A stretch of 64,000 nucleotides of DNA from an uncultured bacterium (GCA_905215345.1 CAJMPR010000006.1:156580-220579); one strand, 5' to 3'. Positions 7,606 through 17,044 are shown, counted from the first letter of the stretch. Program-made: numbers and translations. The notes: generated by a model not told the origin, from the sequence alone.

Positions 7606-8568
7606 CTAAACCCTTTTAAATATATAATTTATTATTACTTTATTTGCTTTTTCTATTTTATGGTCATCAAACTGCTTTAAGTAACCTTCCGTGGTCGAAA
7701 TAGATGCATGACCCAATGCCTCGGAAATAACTTCCACAGGTACTCCACAATATTTGGCGATAGTAGCCCATGTATGGCGAGCACTATAAGAAGATATCCT
7801 CTTACCTATACCACATCTACAGGAAAGTTGACTTAATCGTAAATTCAACAAGCGCAACACCCGTTGATAATTCTCATAAGCCGCCTTACCCGAAAGGTTA
7901 CCATCGAGAATATCCAGGAGATAGGGAGACGTTGAATCCGTATTTGCATAATAACGCAACAGTTTCATAGCCACCGAATCAACAGCTACCGAAAGCGGCA
8001 TACCTGTCTTATGACGACGAACAGTAAGATAACCATTGCGCAAATCGGATTTACGCAGATTTGCCAAATCAATAAAAGGCATACCATGAAAACGTAACAT
8101 CAGTTCCAAACAGGCACGCGCCCAACGAAGATCACGACGGGATAAAGAGGTTTCAGCTTCTTCAGCCGGCTCTTCCGCTTCTACTACAACAGCCTCGTTA
8201 GACAACACCTTCTGTATTTCATCTTTCTCCAAAGCCCGTTGATGGTTCACATGGCGTCCTGTAAACACTCCCTTAAACTGCCTTGGAATATATGGAACTA
8301 ATCCGGCATCCACTGCACGGTTATATACCGCACGAAGCATACGCATATACGTAGAGATTGTATTCCAAAGCAGTTCCTGTTTCAACAGATACGTCTGATA
8401 ACTGGCTAACCATACAGGAGTAAGCTCCTCCAGACACAATGAGCTTCCACCATAAACAAGTGCCGCATTCAATGCACAACGATACACATGAGCAGTGCTG
8501 TAACGACCCCGCTCTTCCATATCCGTTATTACGGATAACATAAAACCATAAATTTCATTTCTGTCCAT
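7606..8568 (-). CDS. Tyrosine recombinase, probable invertase of the adjacent promoter
   Basis: 320 aa. An N-terminal SAM-like DNA-binding domain (residues 1-110) precedes the catalytic domain (about 140-320). Visible catalytic elements: Arg I in LELMLRFHGMPFIDL, the beta-hairpin Lys in RRHKTG, Arg II in YSARHTWAT (Tyr at the usual first His position, as in many Bacteroides enzymes), His in LGHASISTTEGY and the nucleophile Tyr in GYLKQF. Size and motifs match Bacteroides fimbrial or capsule promoter invertases more than element integrases. The stop is only 52 nt from the right inverted repeat. That it inverts this particular segment is inferred from adjacency. Confidence 0.85.
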   Translation of the reverse strand: MDRNEIYGFMLSVITDMEERGRYSTAHVYRCALNAALVYGGSSLCLEELTPVWLASYQTYLLKQELLWNTISTYMRMLRAVYNRAVDAGLVPYIPRQFKGVFTGRHVNHQRALEKDEIQKVLSNEAVVVEAEEPAEEAETSLSRRDLRWARACLELMLRFHGMPFIDLANLRKSDLRNGYLTVRRHKTGMPLSVAVDSVAMKLLRYYANTDSTSPYLLDILDGNLSGKAAYENYQRVLRLLNLRLSQLSCRCGIGKRISSYSARHTWATIAKYCGVPVEVISEALGHASISTTEGYLKQFDDHKIEKANKVIINYIFKRV

Positions 8569-8672
8569 AACTTAGTTTTTTATTACATTACTATTAATTA
8601 ATTGGCTCCCAGACAACAATGAATATTATACAATGTTTTATTACATATATCGTTAATTATACATCTTTATAA

Positions 8673-8705
8673 AAAAGTATGAACTTATCAATTTGTCATA
8701 CTTTT
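8673..8705. repeat. 10-bp perfect inverted repeat upstream of the recombinase gene
   Basis: AAAAGTATGA (8673-8682) and TCATACTTTT (8696-8705) are perfectly complementary around a 13-nt spacer, about 105 bp upstream of the recombinase start. It could be an operator for the recombinase gene or a weak hairpin. Confidence 0.45.
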
Positions 8706-9084
8706 ATAATGTATGGACAAAAAAGAACTTCCCCCGCTGGAGATAAGATTTTCCTATAGAATACAAACATAATAAACTTCATCGAAAAATTAAAACATTT
8801 ATAGCTAATGATGAGCATTTATTTGAATGTAGAAATAGCTACTGCCTGTCGGTTCCGTATTTGACACTTTGCTTTTTCCGCATAACGAGAATCGCGTATT
8901 TCCGTCAATTGATGGTTAAGAACAGATATTCGCCAACGAAAATCCATATCTTCCTTGTGGATAGTGGAATATAAAAATACAGACAACTCTAAAAAGAGGA
9001 AAATAACCGCCTATACTTGGAAAAACATTCTTTTTCTATGAGAAACAGGGATACTTTGTCAGAAATACTAATATTTCCTGTGAG

Positions 9085-9172
9085 GGATGTTAACATCCCT
9101 TCCGCTGGAAGTTAACATCTCTCGTCCAGGAAATTAAGTTCTCTCTTGTGGGATGTCAACATCTCTCATACG
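9085..9172. repeat. 22-bp-period degenerate tandem array A
   Basis: Four contiguous units begin at 9085, 9107, 9129 and 9151, each starting GGA and carrying a variant of GTTAACATCTCTC at the same offset (TTAACATC, TTAACATC, TTAAGTTC, TCAACATC). GGGATGTTAACATCCC around the first unit boundary is a perfect 16-bp palindrome. The last 7-8 bp of each unit diverge. No gene spans it. Confidence 0.7.
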
Positions 9173-9446
9173 GGGAACATATAATAAGTGAATATCGGAT
9201 AAAAACACCGCATATTTATGCTTTATAGAATATGTTTTTACTCTATTTCGGGCTTTAGGCAAACCGGGTGTGTCAGCCAAATAGATTATTCTAAAGCAGA
9301 AAGTATCTGGTAAGGCTGTTTCAATATGAATTTGATAGATTGATACAACAAGGGTGAAAGGAACGTGTACACATAATCAAATGAATTTGTGCCTAAAAGA
9401 AATCAACAAGTGTATCTTCACACACCCTCCAACCATAAATTCAGCA

Positions 9447-9632
9447 TAGAGACAGGGATTCGAATCCGCGATACCCTTTAGAGGTATACAAGCTTTCCAG
9501 GCGTGCCTCTATCTTTCCTTTCGGAGCACAAGAGTAAACGAAGTTTTCGGATTTACCAAATATATACAGCAAATATTCATCATTACGACCAATCACATTA
9601 GTTATATACGCCACAAATTATAATGAAAAAGA
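9447..9632 (-). pseudogene. Decayed duplicate of the tRNA-Ser(GGA) locus
   Basis: This stretch aligns with 16950-17140: T-arm (GGGATTCGAA), long variable arm, anticodon stem-loop (CTTTCCAGGCGTGCCTCT on the plus strand), then upstream sequence (GAAGTTTTCGGATTTACCAAAT). About 14 bp of the D-arm and 5' acceptor region are deleted, and the copied promoter -7 box is mutated (TACTCTTG for TACTTTTG). It therefore should not make a functional tRNA. Homology begins inside the tRNA 3' end and extends about 100 bp upstream of the gene. Confidence 0.8.
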
Positions 9633-9649
9633 TAATCCTCCCAAATTAT

Positions 9650-10960
9650 CTATATAATATTCATTTCTAATAAATATTTCAAAAATAGAGCACTTGAATT
9701 AGCAGCCATTGCTTTATAGTCATCATTTTTCCCCTTTGTTTTATCCATAACAGACTTAAAGATCAACCATTTCGTATTTCCTCCATTAGCTATTTTACAT
9801 GCACGTGCCACGCCATAACTTTCCATTTCTACAGCCTTTGTTTTTCTATTGATACCTAAAATTTGTTCCTCAAAATAGTCTTCTTTATTAACGACCATCA
9901 TGCTACATGCCATCGCTTCAAAATGTATTTTAACACTTTTTTTATAAGGATCATTTTGAATCTTATATTCCAAGTCTTTCAGTTTGGGTTCAATCATTTG
10001 GCTTAGTTCAGTATCTATATCAATCCCTTCATTTTCACGTTCATTTTTCTCAACAATCAATTTAATTTGATGTCCTGCAGAATCAGTTAATTTAGTTTCA
10101 TCAAAATTTCTATTCCCATATTTAATTTTAACTTTTCGAAAAGTATCACCTATTTTCTCTTTCAAATCTGAAACTTTACCATTTTGCAGTGGAAATACAT
10201 TCTTTGCCACTATGATATTACCAAAATCAGTATCACTGGAGCCACCACAAACCCCTGGCATTAAAACATATTTAGGCGTAAATAAATGTATCATACTAGA
10301 TACAATCACAGCCGCTTCTACCATCCCTGTTTTAGATGCATATGTGGCTATAACCTTCTTTCCCGCTATCGCACCAGAATAGTATATCTGGGTGCCTGTT
10401 CTTAATTCAACAGGCTTACTTTCAAATAACTTCTGAACCTCTTCAAACTCATATTCATATAAGGCAGTAATTATAGCATAATCAAAATGATTATTATCAT
10501 TAAATGAAATACTTCCCACTGTTCGCTTATTATCATTTATATTCAAAAGTTCTTTTTTAGTTGGAATTTTTGGCATAATTCCGATTTCATTCTTAGCATC
10601 AAGATAAGTTAATATACTTTCTTTAACTCCTTGTTTTTCAAAAAACTGTTTATGCGCTTCTGGACTCGAAGATACATATTTTACATTATTTATCAAATTT
10701 GGATATTGAGAAAGCAAACTTTGAAACTTTTTATACCCTCTAAAATTTTTACCAATATCTATATGGCATATAATATAAACATATTCATCATCCTCTAACC
10801 CATCTAACACTTTATTAAATTCATTTTCATCATAAAATTGAAAGACCTTTTTATAAAAAGTGCTATTCTTATCAAATATACCCAAATTATCTTGAGTATC
10901 TTCCCTATTAAAATTTTGCGAATTATCCCAAAACAATATATTTACATCTCTTGTTTTCAT
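9650..10960 (-). CDS. Nucleoside phosphorylase (PNP/MTAN-fold) effector with receiver-like N-terminus
   Basis: 436 aa, soluble. Residues about 160-436 carry the PNP/UDP phosphorylase fold: FDYAIITALYEYEFEEVQKLF, the nucleobase strand VLMPGVCGGSS, AVEMESYGVARAC (the MEME-like ribose-binding motif of MTA/SAH nucleosidases) and FKSVMDKTKGKNDD (catalytic Asp region). Residues 1-135 are alpha/beta (NILFWDNSQNF, YVYIICHIDIGKNF, VKYVSSSPEAHKQFF) and resemble a degenerate response-regulator receiver; this is tentative. It starts 3 nt after the stop of the 1585-aa gene, so the two are made together. It probably cleaves or senses a nucleoside or nucleotide. Very AT-rich relative to flanking core genes, suggesting transfer. 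Confidence 0.75.
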   Translation of the reverse strand: MKTRDVNILFWDNSQNFNREDTQDNLGIFDKNSTFYKKVFQFYDENEFNKVLDGLEDDEYVYIICHIDIGKNFRGYKKFQSLLSQYPNLINNVKYVSSSPEAHKQFFEKQGVKESILTYLDAKNEIGIMPKIPTKKELLNINDNKRTVGSISFNDNNHFDYAIITALYEYEFEEVQKLFESKPVELRTGTQIYYSGAIAGKKVIATYASKTGMVEAAVIVSSMIHLFTPKYVLMPGVCGGSSDTDFGNIIVAKNVFPLQNGKVSDLKEKIGDTFRKVKIKYGNRNFDETKLTDSAGHQIKLIVEKNERENEGIDIDTELSQMIEPKLKDLEYKIQNDPYKKSVKIHFEAMACSMMVVNKEDYFEEQILGINRKTKAVEMESYGVARACKIANGGNTKWLIFKSVMDKTKGKNDDYKAMAANSSALFLKYLLEMNII

Positions 10961-10963
10961 ATT

Positions 10964-13900
10964 TCAAATTTTCTTTAATACAATTATTTGTTTAAACATT
11001 TTACTATCATTATCTTTTTGAGTAGAGTATCTAAATAACTCATTAGGACATTCATTTAATTGTTTTATTTGATGGGTTCCTATAAACCCGCCATTAACAT
11101 GTAATAGTTCATTTGTTTTATTCGTTATTACAATTTCAATATTTTTCTCTTCTTTCTCTTTTATATTCACATTAATTGCCTCACTTTTATCTGCATATTT
11201 TTGAAAATTCCCAAAAATATTTTTCAACACAATTTCCTCAAAAATATACTCTGAAAAATAAGCGGAAACAGAAGTACATTCCGCCGTAATACATAATTTT
11301 GTATCCTCATTAACTTGTTCTTGTATCTTTTGTACGATATTTTCTATTGTTATCTTATTAAAGATTTTATAAGGTATTGACTCTGAGTTAAAAAAGTTTT
11401 TTTGTAATTTTAATAAATCAGTATTAAGTATATTAATATCAAAATCTTTGTTTGCAACAAGAGCAACAGTCAATCGTTTTTGAATATTACGTAATGAGTA
11501 GGTATCATCACCTTCGAACATATTTAAATACTCAGAAAAATAATATTTATATTTAGAAGTTGAAATAGATAATATTTTATTGACTAAAGAGATAATTTGT
11601 TCTAATAGCATCATTATTCTATCAGATGCTATCAAATTTGTATTATCAACTTTGTAAGCTTCTATACAACTTAATAAATGTTGTATTTTATTTATAATAC
11701 TTTCCTTGTGTTTGCCTAAATCCATTATCATTTTATACTCTTCATGTATCTCTTTCAAAATATCCCTAAAAGAACCTTTGCCAGGCAAAGACTCAATAAA
11801 ATAATTAAATAGCTTCACATTTTTATCTATATTCCTATTCTCAACAGATAAATATGCGACCAAAATTTCCGTTTTAATTTTTGCAAATATCTCCCTATAT
11901 TGCTCTTTATTCAAGGGAGAGTAATAAAACAATTTATATAGCACATAATTAACCTTATTACCGGCAAATGTTAAGAGCATTTTAAACCTATTTATATTAA
12001 GCTTCTCAACCAATCTGCCATTTTGATAGGCTATAAAAAACAAGTGTACAATATCAGGTTTCCTCCATTTATATTGTAAATCTTCAATTGCAATATTTTG
12101 TTCAAAAATAATATCTTCTATTATTTTTTCAACTAAACTTTTAATTTCAGGAATAGTACAGGTAAGTTCTATATATAGATATGGCTCATATAAAAAACAC
12201 ATCAATAATTCCTCAATATGTTTCTTTGCAATTTCACTCATACCTTGATAATTTTTCCCCACTCCGTTTATGATGTGCATATTGAACCACTCGAAACTCT
12301 CTACATAAAAACGGAAACAGATAACTTTACCAATTTCATTTCTAATAGTTAAAATCTCTTTCTTTGGGATTTCCTCAGTAAATTTATCTTTTGGAAAAAA
12401 TTTATAATCCCTTTGCTTATCATTTTCAGGTCTTATTTCATCTTTTATTTTCAAGGAATTATCTATTATTTTTTGTGGAATATTAGATAGATTACCCATT
12501 TTATCAAGCCATGCAATTTCGTCACTATACGGATTGGTTTCTTGATAAAAAGTAGGTATGTGCCAATGCGTACCAAAATAAATATTTATTTCTATATCTC
12601 TTTCTGTGCCTCTTATTAATTTGATTTTAGAAAAAAATTCTCTTTTATGATCCTCCACCCTTCCGATGATAGATAATACATTTATTATCTTTGGATTATA
12701 ATATGATACCTCATTCACCATTTGATACAAGGAGTCTCCTGAACAACTACCGTCATCTAAGATCAAAACAACTTTACCTGCAATATCTTCTTTATTATGT
12801 TCAGTTGTATGCGGAAATTTCCATCCGTTACCCGAGTTATATCTTTCTAATTCAAAGTAATTTATTCCTCCTCTTCCTAATATTTTGGTTTCAATTTGTA
12901 GTTGCCTTATTTCCAAATATTTAATGTCTGATTTTTTGGGGTATAATATATAATCAGCATCTTGATAACCATTTTTATTTCTTAGAACATTGAAAATCTT
13001 ATATATAATTGATTGGCTATAATCTCCTCGTCTAATTTTATCATTTTCTTTTTTTAATATTTCTGCCGTTTTAAAGAAATATGGATGTATCAAATTGTTA
13101 AATAGCTTGAATCTAATCTCTATATCCTCATCATCTATACATTCCAAAAACACTTCATTAGAAAGTAAAATAGAGTCTTTATTTGTTATTTTATCCGATA
13201 AAGTAATAGGAATATTTGTATACGGATTAATACGTATTGTAACTTTTGCTTTTTGCTCATCAGAAAGAAAATTTCCTCTTATCTTTTTTATAGGATATTG
13301 AAACAAATAAATAAATCTTTTTTTATCAATAAACTCTTCTTTGAAATTATCATACCCATCAAAAGAAGTATCTAATGTGTTTACAATAACCGCAACTGCT
13401 ACCAGATAAGCCTTATTACGTCTAATCATAGAATCAAGTCTCATTGTCAAATTACCAGTTGCAATCGCATCACATACTAATATGTATTTAGCCCCCGACT
13501 TAATTCTATTTTGAATTTCATACTCAAAATTCAAATAATTATCAAGAAATAAGCATTTATTTTCATTTATTAGCGGCTTCCCGTCATCATCTTTTTGTAA
13601 TATAAGAGCATTTAAAATTTTATGGCTACTTGCTGTAATGGCAATATATATTATATCTTCATTAAAATCTCCAACCTCTATATTATTTGCTCTACAGTGT
13701 ACTTTCACTTCATGCAACAAAAATGATGGTATTATATATTCATAATCATGACTATTTAAGACATCTGTTAATTGTAAAAATATTTCTTGATAATAATTAC
13801 TATTACACAGGTATATACTACCATCTTCTCTTTTTACACAATCAAAACATTTAATAGCCTCTTCTACTATTGTCGTTTCATAATAAGCCAATAGTTCTCT

Positions 13901-15721
13901 TTCCGTTGGTAACTTGGATGAGAAATTTCCAAATTTATCTATTTTACTGATATTCCCCACCGCTTTATATCCGTCTTTCAAATCAGCCAAAATCAAAGAA
14001 TGAACATCATAAAGTAAATCATTCAGTTTCTGTTTATCTTCCTCTATAAAAATCCCAACCCATTGCAAGTTTATTTCCTTCTTTATAATATCTAAATAGA
14101 TAAGTGGAATTGGATGTATTTTGTAATCCTGAATCACTTGATCTTTATCTAAAGATAAAATTTCATTATTTATTTCATTTATAATATTTTCAGAAGGCGG
14201 ATCAACTATAATTATACTATTATGCTCATTGACTTCATAAGAACTAACAAGAAAAAAAAATGCTTTCTTAATTATGTTACTATCAGTTACACCCCAAAAA
14301 CTGATATAAGTTAACCAATTATTTTTTTCATTATATTCCAATCCTTCCGATAATCTCTTTATCAAATGCTTATACCGTCCTTTTACTTCTATGTTATTCA
14401 TTTCAGATACGATTGACAACATATTAATATTACGTGTTTTTATAGGCATATTAACATTTGATAAATATTCATATTCAGGTTGAATTACTGACTTATCAAA
14501 ATTACCTTCGAAGGCTGGTATATATATTGAAATATAAGTTCCTGGAAAATATTCTTTTTTATCAGTGTCAAAAAACACAGGATTATCTTTAGTATTCGTA
14601 TTAGAAAAATTATAAATAATTTTCCCATAGTTACTTCTAACTATCAATAACCCCTTGTAACGCTTTACAATCACTAATAAATCATATAATCCTCTAGGAA
14701 TATAATTAATTTCCTCCTCATATTTATCCAAAATTGGATTTCTAGAAGTATTGTGTTTGAAAGCATACTTCAAAACTTCGTTTTCATCCAAAATACCATT
14801 TTCTAAAATATGATGTTCTTTTTTATATTGATCTTGCAAACTATTAACAATACCTCTACCAAAATCAATAAATGAAAATTGAATTAAATTTTCATTCTTG
14901 TATTTTTCACTTTTTTCATCAAAAAAAAACTGAATTGAATCTTCTAATTCTTCTTCTTCAAAATTGCACTTAAAAGAGTACTGATTTTCTCTGCGCTTTC
15001 CTCTCAAAGATATACTCATAAATGCCCAATTTTTATCACTTTTAAAAAAAGACTTTTCAAAATGATTAAGAAAATTATCATATAATTCTTTAGTTATAAT
15101 AGCACTAATTGTTTTTGAGACAAATGGATGCTGACAGTTGTGATTTTCTAATTCAATAGAAATTATTCTATTTAAATCATACACAGGATTTATCTGAGCT
15201 TCCATTGTATTTTTATAATTGGCATTTACAATATAATTCAGAGATATAAAAGGGATGACACTATATCTATCATCAAATAAATTGAAGCTATAATTATTTC
15301 TATATTTTTCAAAATTCAAACCATATATTTTACATAAATTTCTCAATGTATTATCATTGAACTTCTCTATATAATTTTCAAAATCTCTACTTTCTTTATC
15401 AAATATTTTATTAAGCTTCCAAACATACCACAATTCGCATATCTGTTCCACCTTCCTAATATTCAACATGTTATAATCATCAGGCAACAATCTTATCATA
15501 AAATTATCGCCTGAATTATACAAATATCTAATTACGCCTGATAAAAGTAATAGGTTTTGATTTGCTATCCATTCCGTTTGTGTATAATCAATATATATAG
15601 TGTCAATTAAAGAAAGTCTATTATACTCAGTCCAGAATTTGTTCATAAATTCACCTATTTGCTTTTCCGAAAATTTTTTAGGAATAACAATTTCTACTAT
15701 ATTATTTTTTTTCGTTATCAT
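10964..15721 (-). CDS. Giant GHKL ATPase - PRTase - PRTase - GHKL-like protein
   Basis: 1585 aa, no signal peptide or membrane segment. Residues 1-90 look STAS-like (IDTIYIDYTQTEWIANQNLLLL). Residues about 200-405 resemble a GHKL ATPase: N-box ELYDNFLNHF (212-221), G1 DFGRG (286-290), G2 RGLYDLL (343-349) and a closing GTYISIYIP. A PRPP-loop-like motif ILVCDAIATGNL lies at 747-758, and a better one, VVLILDDGSCSGDSL, at 984-998, each after a hydrophobic strand as in phosphoribosyltransferases. A second N-box-like segment, FEEIVLKNIFGNFQKYA, occupies 1494-1510. No phospho-acceptor H-box is seen. It is the first gene of a two-gene unit with the phosphorylase. AT-rich, probably acquired. Function unknown. 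Confidence 0.7.
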   Translation of the reverse strand: MITKKNNIVEIVIPKKFSEKQIGEFMNKFWTEYNRLSLIDTIYIDYTQTEWIANQNLLLLSGVIRYLYNSGDNFMIRLLPDDYNMLNIRKVEQICELWYVWKLNKIFDKESRDFENYIEKFNDNTLRNLCKIYGLNFEKYRNNYSFNLFDDRYSVIPFISLNYIVNANYKNTMEAQINPVYDLNRIISIELENHNCQHPFVSKTISAIITKELYDNFLNHFEKSFFKSDKNWAFMSISLRGKRRENQYSFKCNFEEEELEDSIQFFFDEKSEKYKNENLIQFSFIDFGRGIVNSLQDQYKKEHHILENGILDENEVLKYAFKHNTSRNPILDKYEEEINYIPRGLYDLLVIVKRYKGLLIVRSNYGKIIYNFSNTNTKDNPVFFDTDKKEYFPGTYISIYIPAFEGNFDKSVIQPEYEYLSNVNMPIKTRNINMLSIVSEMNNIEVKGRYKHLIKRLSEGLEYNEKNNWLTYISFWGVTDSNIIKKAFFFLVSSYEVNEHNSIIIVDPPSENIINEINNEILSLDKDQVIQDYKIHPIPLIYLDIIKKEINLQWVGIFIEEDKQKLNDLLYDVHSLILADLKDGYKAVGNISKIDKFGNFSSKLPTERELLAYYETTIVEEAIKCFDCVKREDGSIYLCNSNYYQEIFLQLTDVLNSHDYEYIIPSFLLHEVKVHCRANNIEVGDFNEDIIYIAITASSHKILNALILQKDDDGKPLINENKCLFLDNYLNFEYEIQNRIKSGAKYILVCDAIATGNLTMRLDSMIRRNKAYLVAVAVIVNTLDTSFDGYDNFKEEFIDKKRFIYLFQYPIKKIRGNFLSDEQKAKVTIRINPYTNIPITLSDKITNKDSILLSNEVFLECIDDEDIEIRFKLFNNLIHPYFFKTAEILKKENDKIRRGDYSQSIIYKIFNVLRNKNGYQDADYILYPKKSDIKYLEIRQLQIETKILGRGGINYFELERYNSGNGWKFPHTTEHNKEDIAGKVVLILDDGSCSGDSLYQMVNEVSYYNPKIINVLSIIGRVEDHKREFFSKIKLIRGTERDIEINIYFGTHWHIPTFYQETNPYSDEIAWLDKMGNLSNIPQKIIDNSLKIKDEIRPENDKQRDYKFFPKDKFTEEIPKKEILTIRNEIGKVICFRFYVESFEWFNMHIINGVGKNYQGMSEIAKKHIEELLMCFLYEPYLYIELTCTIPEIKSLVEKIIEDIIFEQNIAIEDLQYKWRKPDIVHLFFIAYQNGRLVEKLNINRFKMLLTFAGNKVNYVLYKLFYYSPLNKEQYREIFAKIKTEILVAYLSVENRNIDKNVKLFNYFIESLPGKGSFRDILKEIHEEYKMIMDLGKHKESIINKIQHLLSCIEAYKVDNTNLIASDRIMMLLEQIISLVNKILSISTSKYKYYFSEYLNMFEGDDTYSLRNIQKRLTVALVANKDFDINILNTDLLKLQKNFFNSESIPYKIFNKITIENIVQKIQEQVNEDTKLCITAECTSVSAYFSEYIFEEIVLKNIFGNFQKYADKSEAINVNIKEKEEKNIEIVITNKTNELLHVNGGFIGTHQIKQLNECPNELFRYSTQKDNDSKMFKQIIVLKKI

Positions 15722-16041
15722 ATATAATAATCTAAATTAAAATTCCAATTACATTTTTTTATGCGCCTCTTATCTATAAGATAATCAAGACTAAAATCAT
15801 ATTTTCAAATTGTAATACCTAAAGATATTTGCACTCAAAAGTGCTGTTTCATATTTCTGAAAGTAAAGATAAAGTTATTTTTTTCTATTTCCACTATAAC
15901 ATGTAAACTATTTACAAATTACAATCATAAAAAATGACTAACTGGGAGAAGCATTTAGTATTACTCGACAGATTTTTGCCTTTAGGCATCAAATATTAGT
16001 ACATGAAGCAATCCGTAGAGATTGGGTAGAGCAGTACAGTA
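15722..16041. other. AT-rich leader region of the two-gene unit
   Basis: About 320 bp upstream of the 1585-aa gene. It contains a 15-bp palindrome at 15770-15784 (TTATCT-ATA-AGATAA), 49 bp from the start codon and possibly an operator. No clear TAnnTTTG promoter was seen on the minus strand. From about 15970 the plus strand shows coding-like fragments in shifting frames (FAFRHQILVHEAIRRDWVEQ) that belong to the decayed gene to the right. Confidence 0.4.
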
Positions 16042-16482
16042 TTGAAAATGCAGATTGAAAACAACCTGTTCAAGCGACAGATAGAGAAACCAACCACATT
16101 GCCCGCCCCACAAAATGGCCTGGCCAACTATCTGCTGAAAGACTCGTATATCTTCGATGTAGTAGGTGCCAAAGAACTGGTGGCCGAAAGGGATATTGAA
16201 AAACAACTCGTTGAACACGTTACAAAGTATTTGTTGGAAATGGGAAACAGCTTCAACTTTGTCACCAAACAGAAACATTTCCAAATTGTTCCTATCAAAT
16301 ATGAATTAAAAAGCTCTGTTCCTCCCACTACCTATATAGACCAATTTATGACCTATTTGAATAGGGAATATTATATTGGGTTATTAAATGCTGCCGCTTT
16401 TTATGGAGCTTCTCATCAACAGTCGCAAGAATTAACCATTATCACCAATAAAGGAAATTACAGAGACAAACATAAAAAATAA
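15970..16482 (+). pseudogene. Chimeric remnant: DUF1016 (PDDEXK nuclease) fragment joined to AbiEi-like antitoxin fragment
   Basis: The readable part from ATG 16042 has two unrelated halves. Residues about 10-85 (LKDSYIFDVVGAKELVAERDIEKQLVEHVTKYLLEMGNSFNFVTKQKHF) match the DUF1016/YhcG family, which normally reads LKDPYIFDFLG...LLELGxGFAFVxRQ. Residues about 90-135 (PPTTYIDQFMTYLNREYYIGLLNAAAFYGASHQQSQELTII) match the AbiEi antitoxin family. Further coding-like sequence upstream is in another frame with stops. Neither half is complete and no AbiEii toxin follows. It looks like a deletion scar joining two former defence-type genes. Confidence 0.6.
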
Positions 16483-16877
16483 ATTATTAACTTTGCTAAC
16501 ACAGGTCAACGGCCTCTGAAAAGTAGATTTGTAAACTTTTGAATTAAACATAAAAATTTACCTGTTGCCATTGCGAACAACAGATGAAACATCACTTTTG
16601 TATTCAAATTTCTGGGGTGTTTTATTCTTCAAATATACTATAAACCGATGCTCCATTAGCCTCTATCATTATAAATGAAACTTTGCAAAATTACTAAATT
16701 AAGCCTTAAGTTGGTAACTCTACGTGTAATAAGTGATAGCCAAAACAATACCACCTTTTGAGGTGACACTGCTAATCAGTTCTATCTTTCTTACTTTCAG
16801 GGGACATGATTTAGTAATGATACCCTGTCTAAACGGGGCTTTTTAGTGCCTTTCGGATATCCGAGGAGAGAAATAAA
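16483..16877. other. Non-coding interval upstream of the tRNA-Ser terminator
   Basis: About 395 bp between the decayed gene and the tRNA terminator. I see no open frame with coding character and no strong repeat. Confidence 0.5.
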
Positions 16878-16910
16878 AAGTCCCGTAAAACCTTAATTTT
16901 TACGGGACTT
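16878..16910 (-). terminator. Rho-independent terminator of tRNA-Ser(GGA)
   Basis: A 13-bp perfect inverted repeat (AAGTCCCGTAAAA and TTTTACGGGACTT) with a 7-nt loop. On the minus strand it is followed by TTTTTATTT, 37 nt beyond the tRNA 3' end. Confidence 0.85.
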
Positions 16911-16946
16911 GTCTTTGCTTTACTGTCATTTGTCTTTGACGTTTTG

Positions 16947-17034
16947 CGGAGAGAGCGGGATTCGAACCCGCGATACCCTTTAGAGGTATACACGCTTTCC
17001 AGGCGTGCCTCTTCAACCACTCGAGCATCTCTCC
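16947..17034 (-). tRNA. tRNA-Ser (anticodon GGA)
   Basis: 88 nt with a class II long variable arm. Acceptor stem GGAGAGA pairs with TCTCTCC, discriminator G, no encoded CCA. The anticodon loop is CTGGAAA, giving GGA; the T-loop is GGTTCGAATCC. It reads UCC/UCU serine codons. A decayed copy lies at 9447-9632. Confidence 0.95.
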
Positions 17035-17044
17035 TTTCGGGGCG

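Larger units (their letters stand above)
8569..9446. other. Gene-poor interval between recombinase and accessory segment
   Basis: About 880 bp with no convincing gene. It holds a 10-bp inverted repeat upstream of the recombinase (8673-8705), a 42-codon minus-strand frame at 8819-8947 (MDFRWRISVLNHQ start, basic, perhaps a gene remnant) and the 22-bp-period array at 9085-9172. Nothing else was recognised. Confidence 0.6.

Noticed and set aside
7606..8568. Tyrosine recombinase as the integrase of the accessory segment at 9447-17034
   Set aside because: It lies outside the segment and next to perfect-fit inverted repeats. An invertase role explains the local structure better.
9085..9172. Arrays A-D as CRISPR arrays
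   Set aside because: Units are contiguous and degenerate, with no constant repeat plus unique 30-bp spacer pattern and no cas genes nearby.
9268..9436. GGGTGTGT / ACACACCC pair as an insertion-sequence remnant
   Set aside because: Only 8 bp match and the interior has no transposase trace.
10964..15721. 1585-aa protein as an ordinary sensor histidine kinase
   Set aside because: No membrane segment, no H-box, and PRPP-loop-like motifs in the middle.
16042..16482. Functional AbiE toxin-antitoxin system
   Set aside because: Only a short AbiEi-like fragment is present, fused to another family, and no AbiEii toxin gene follows.
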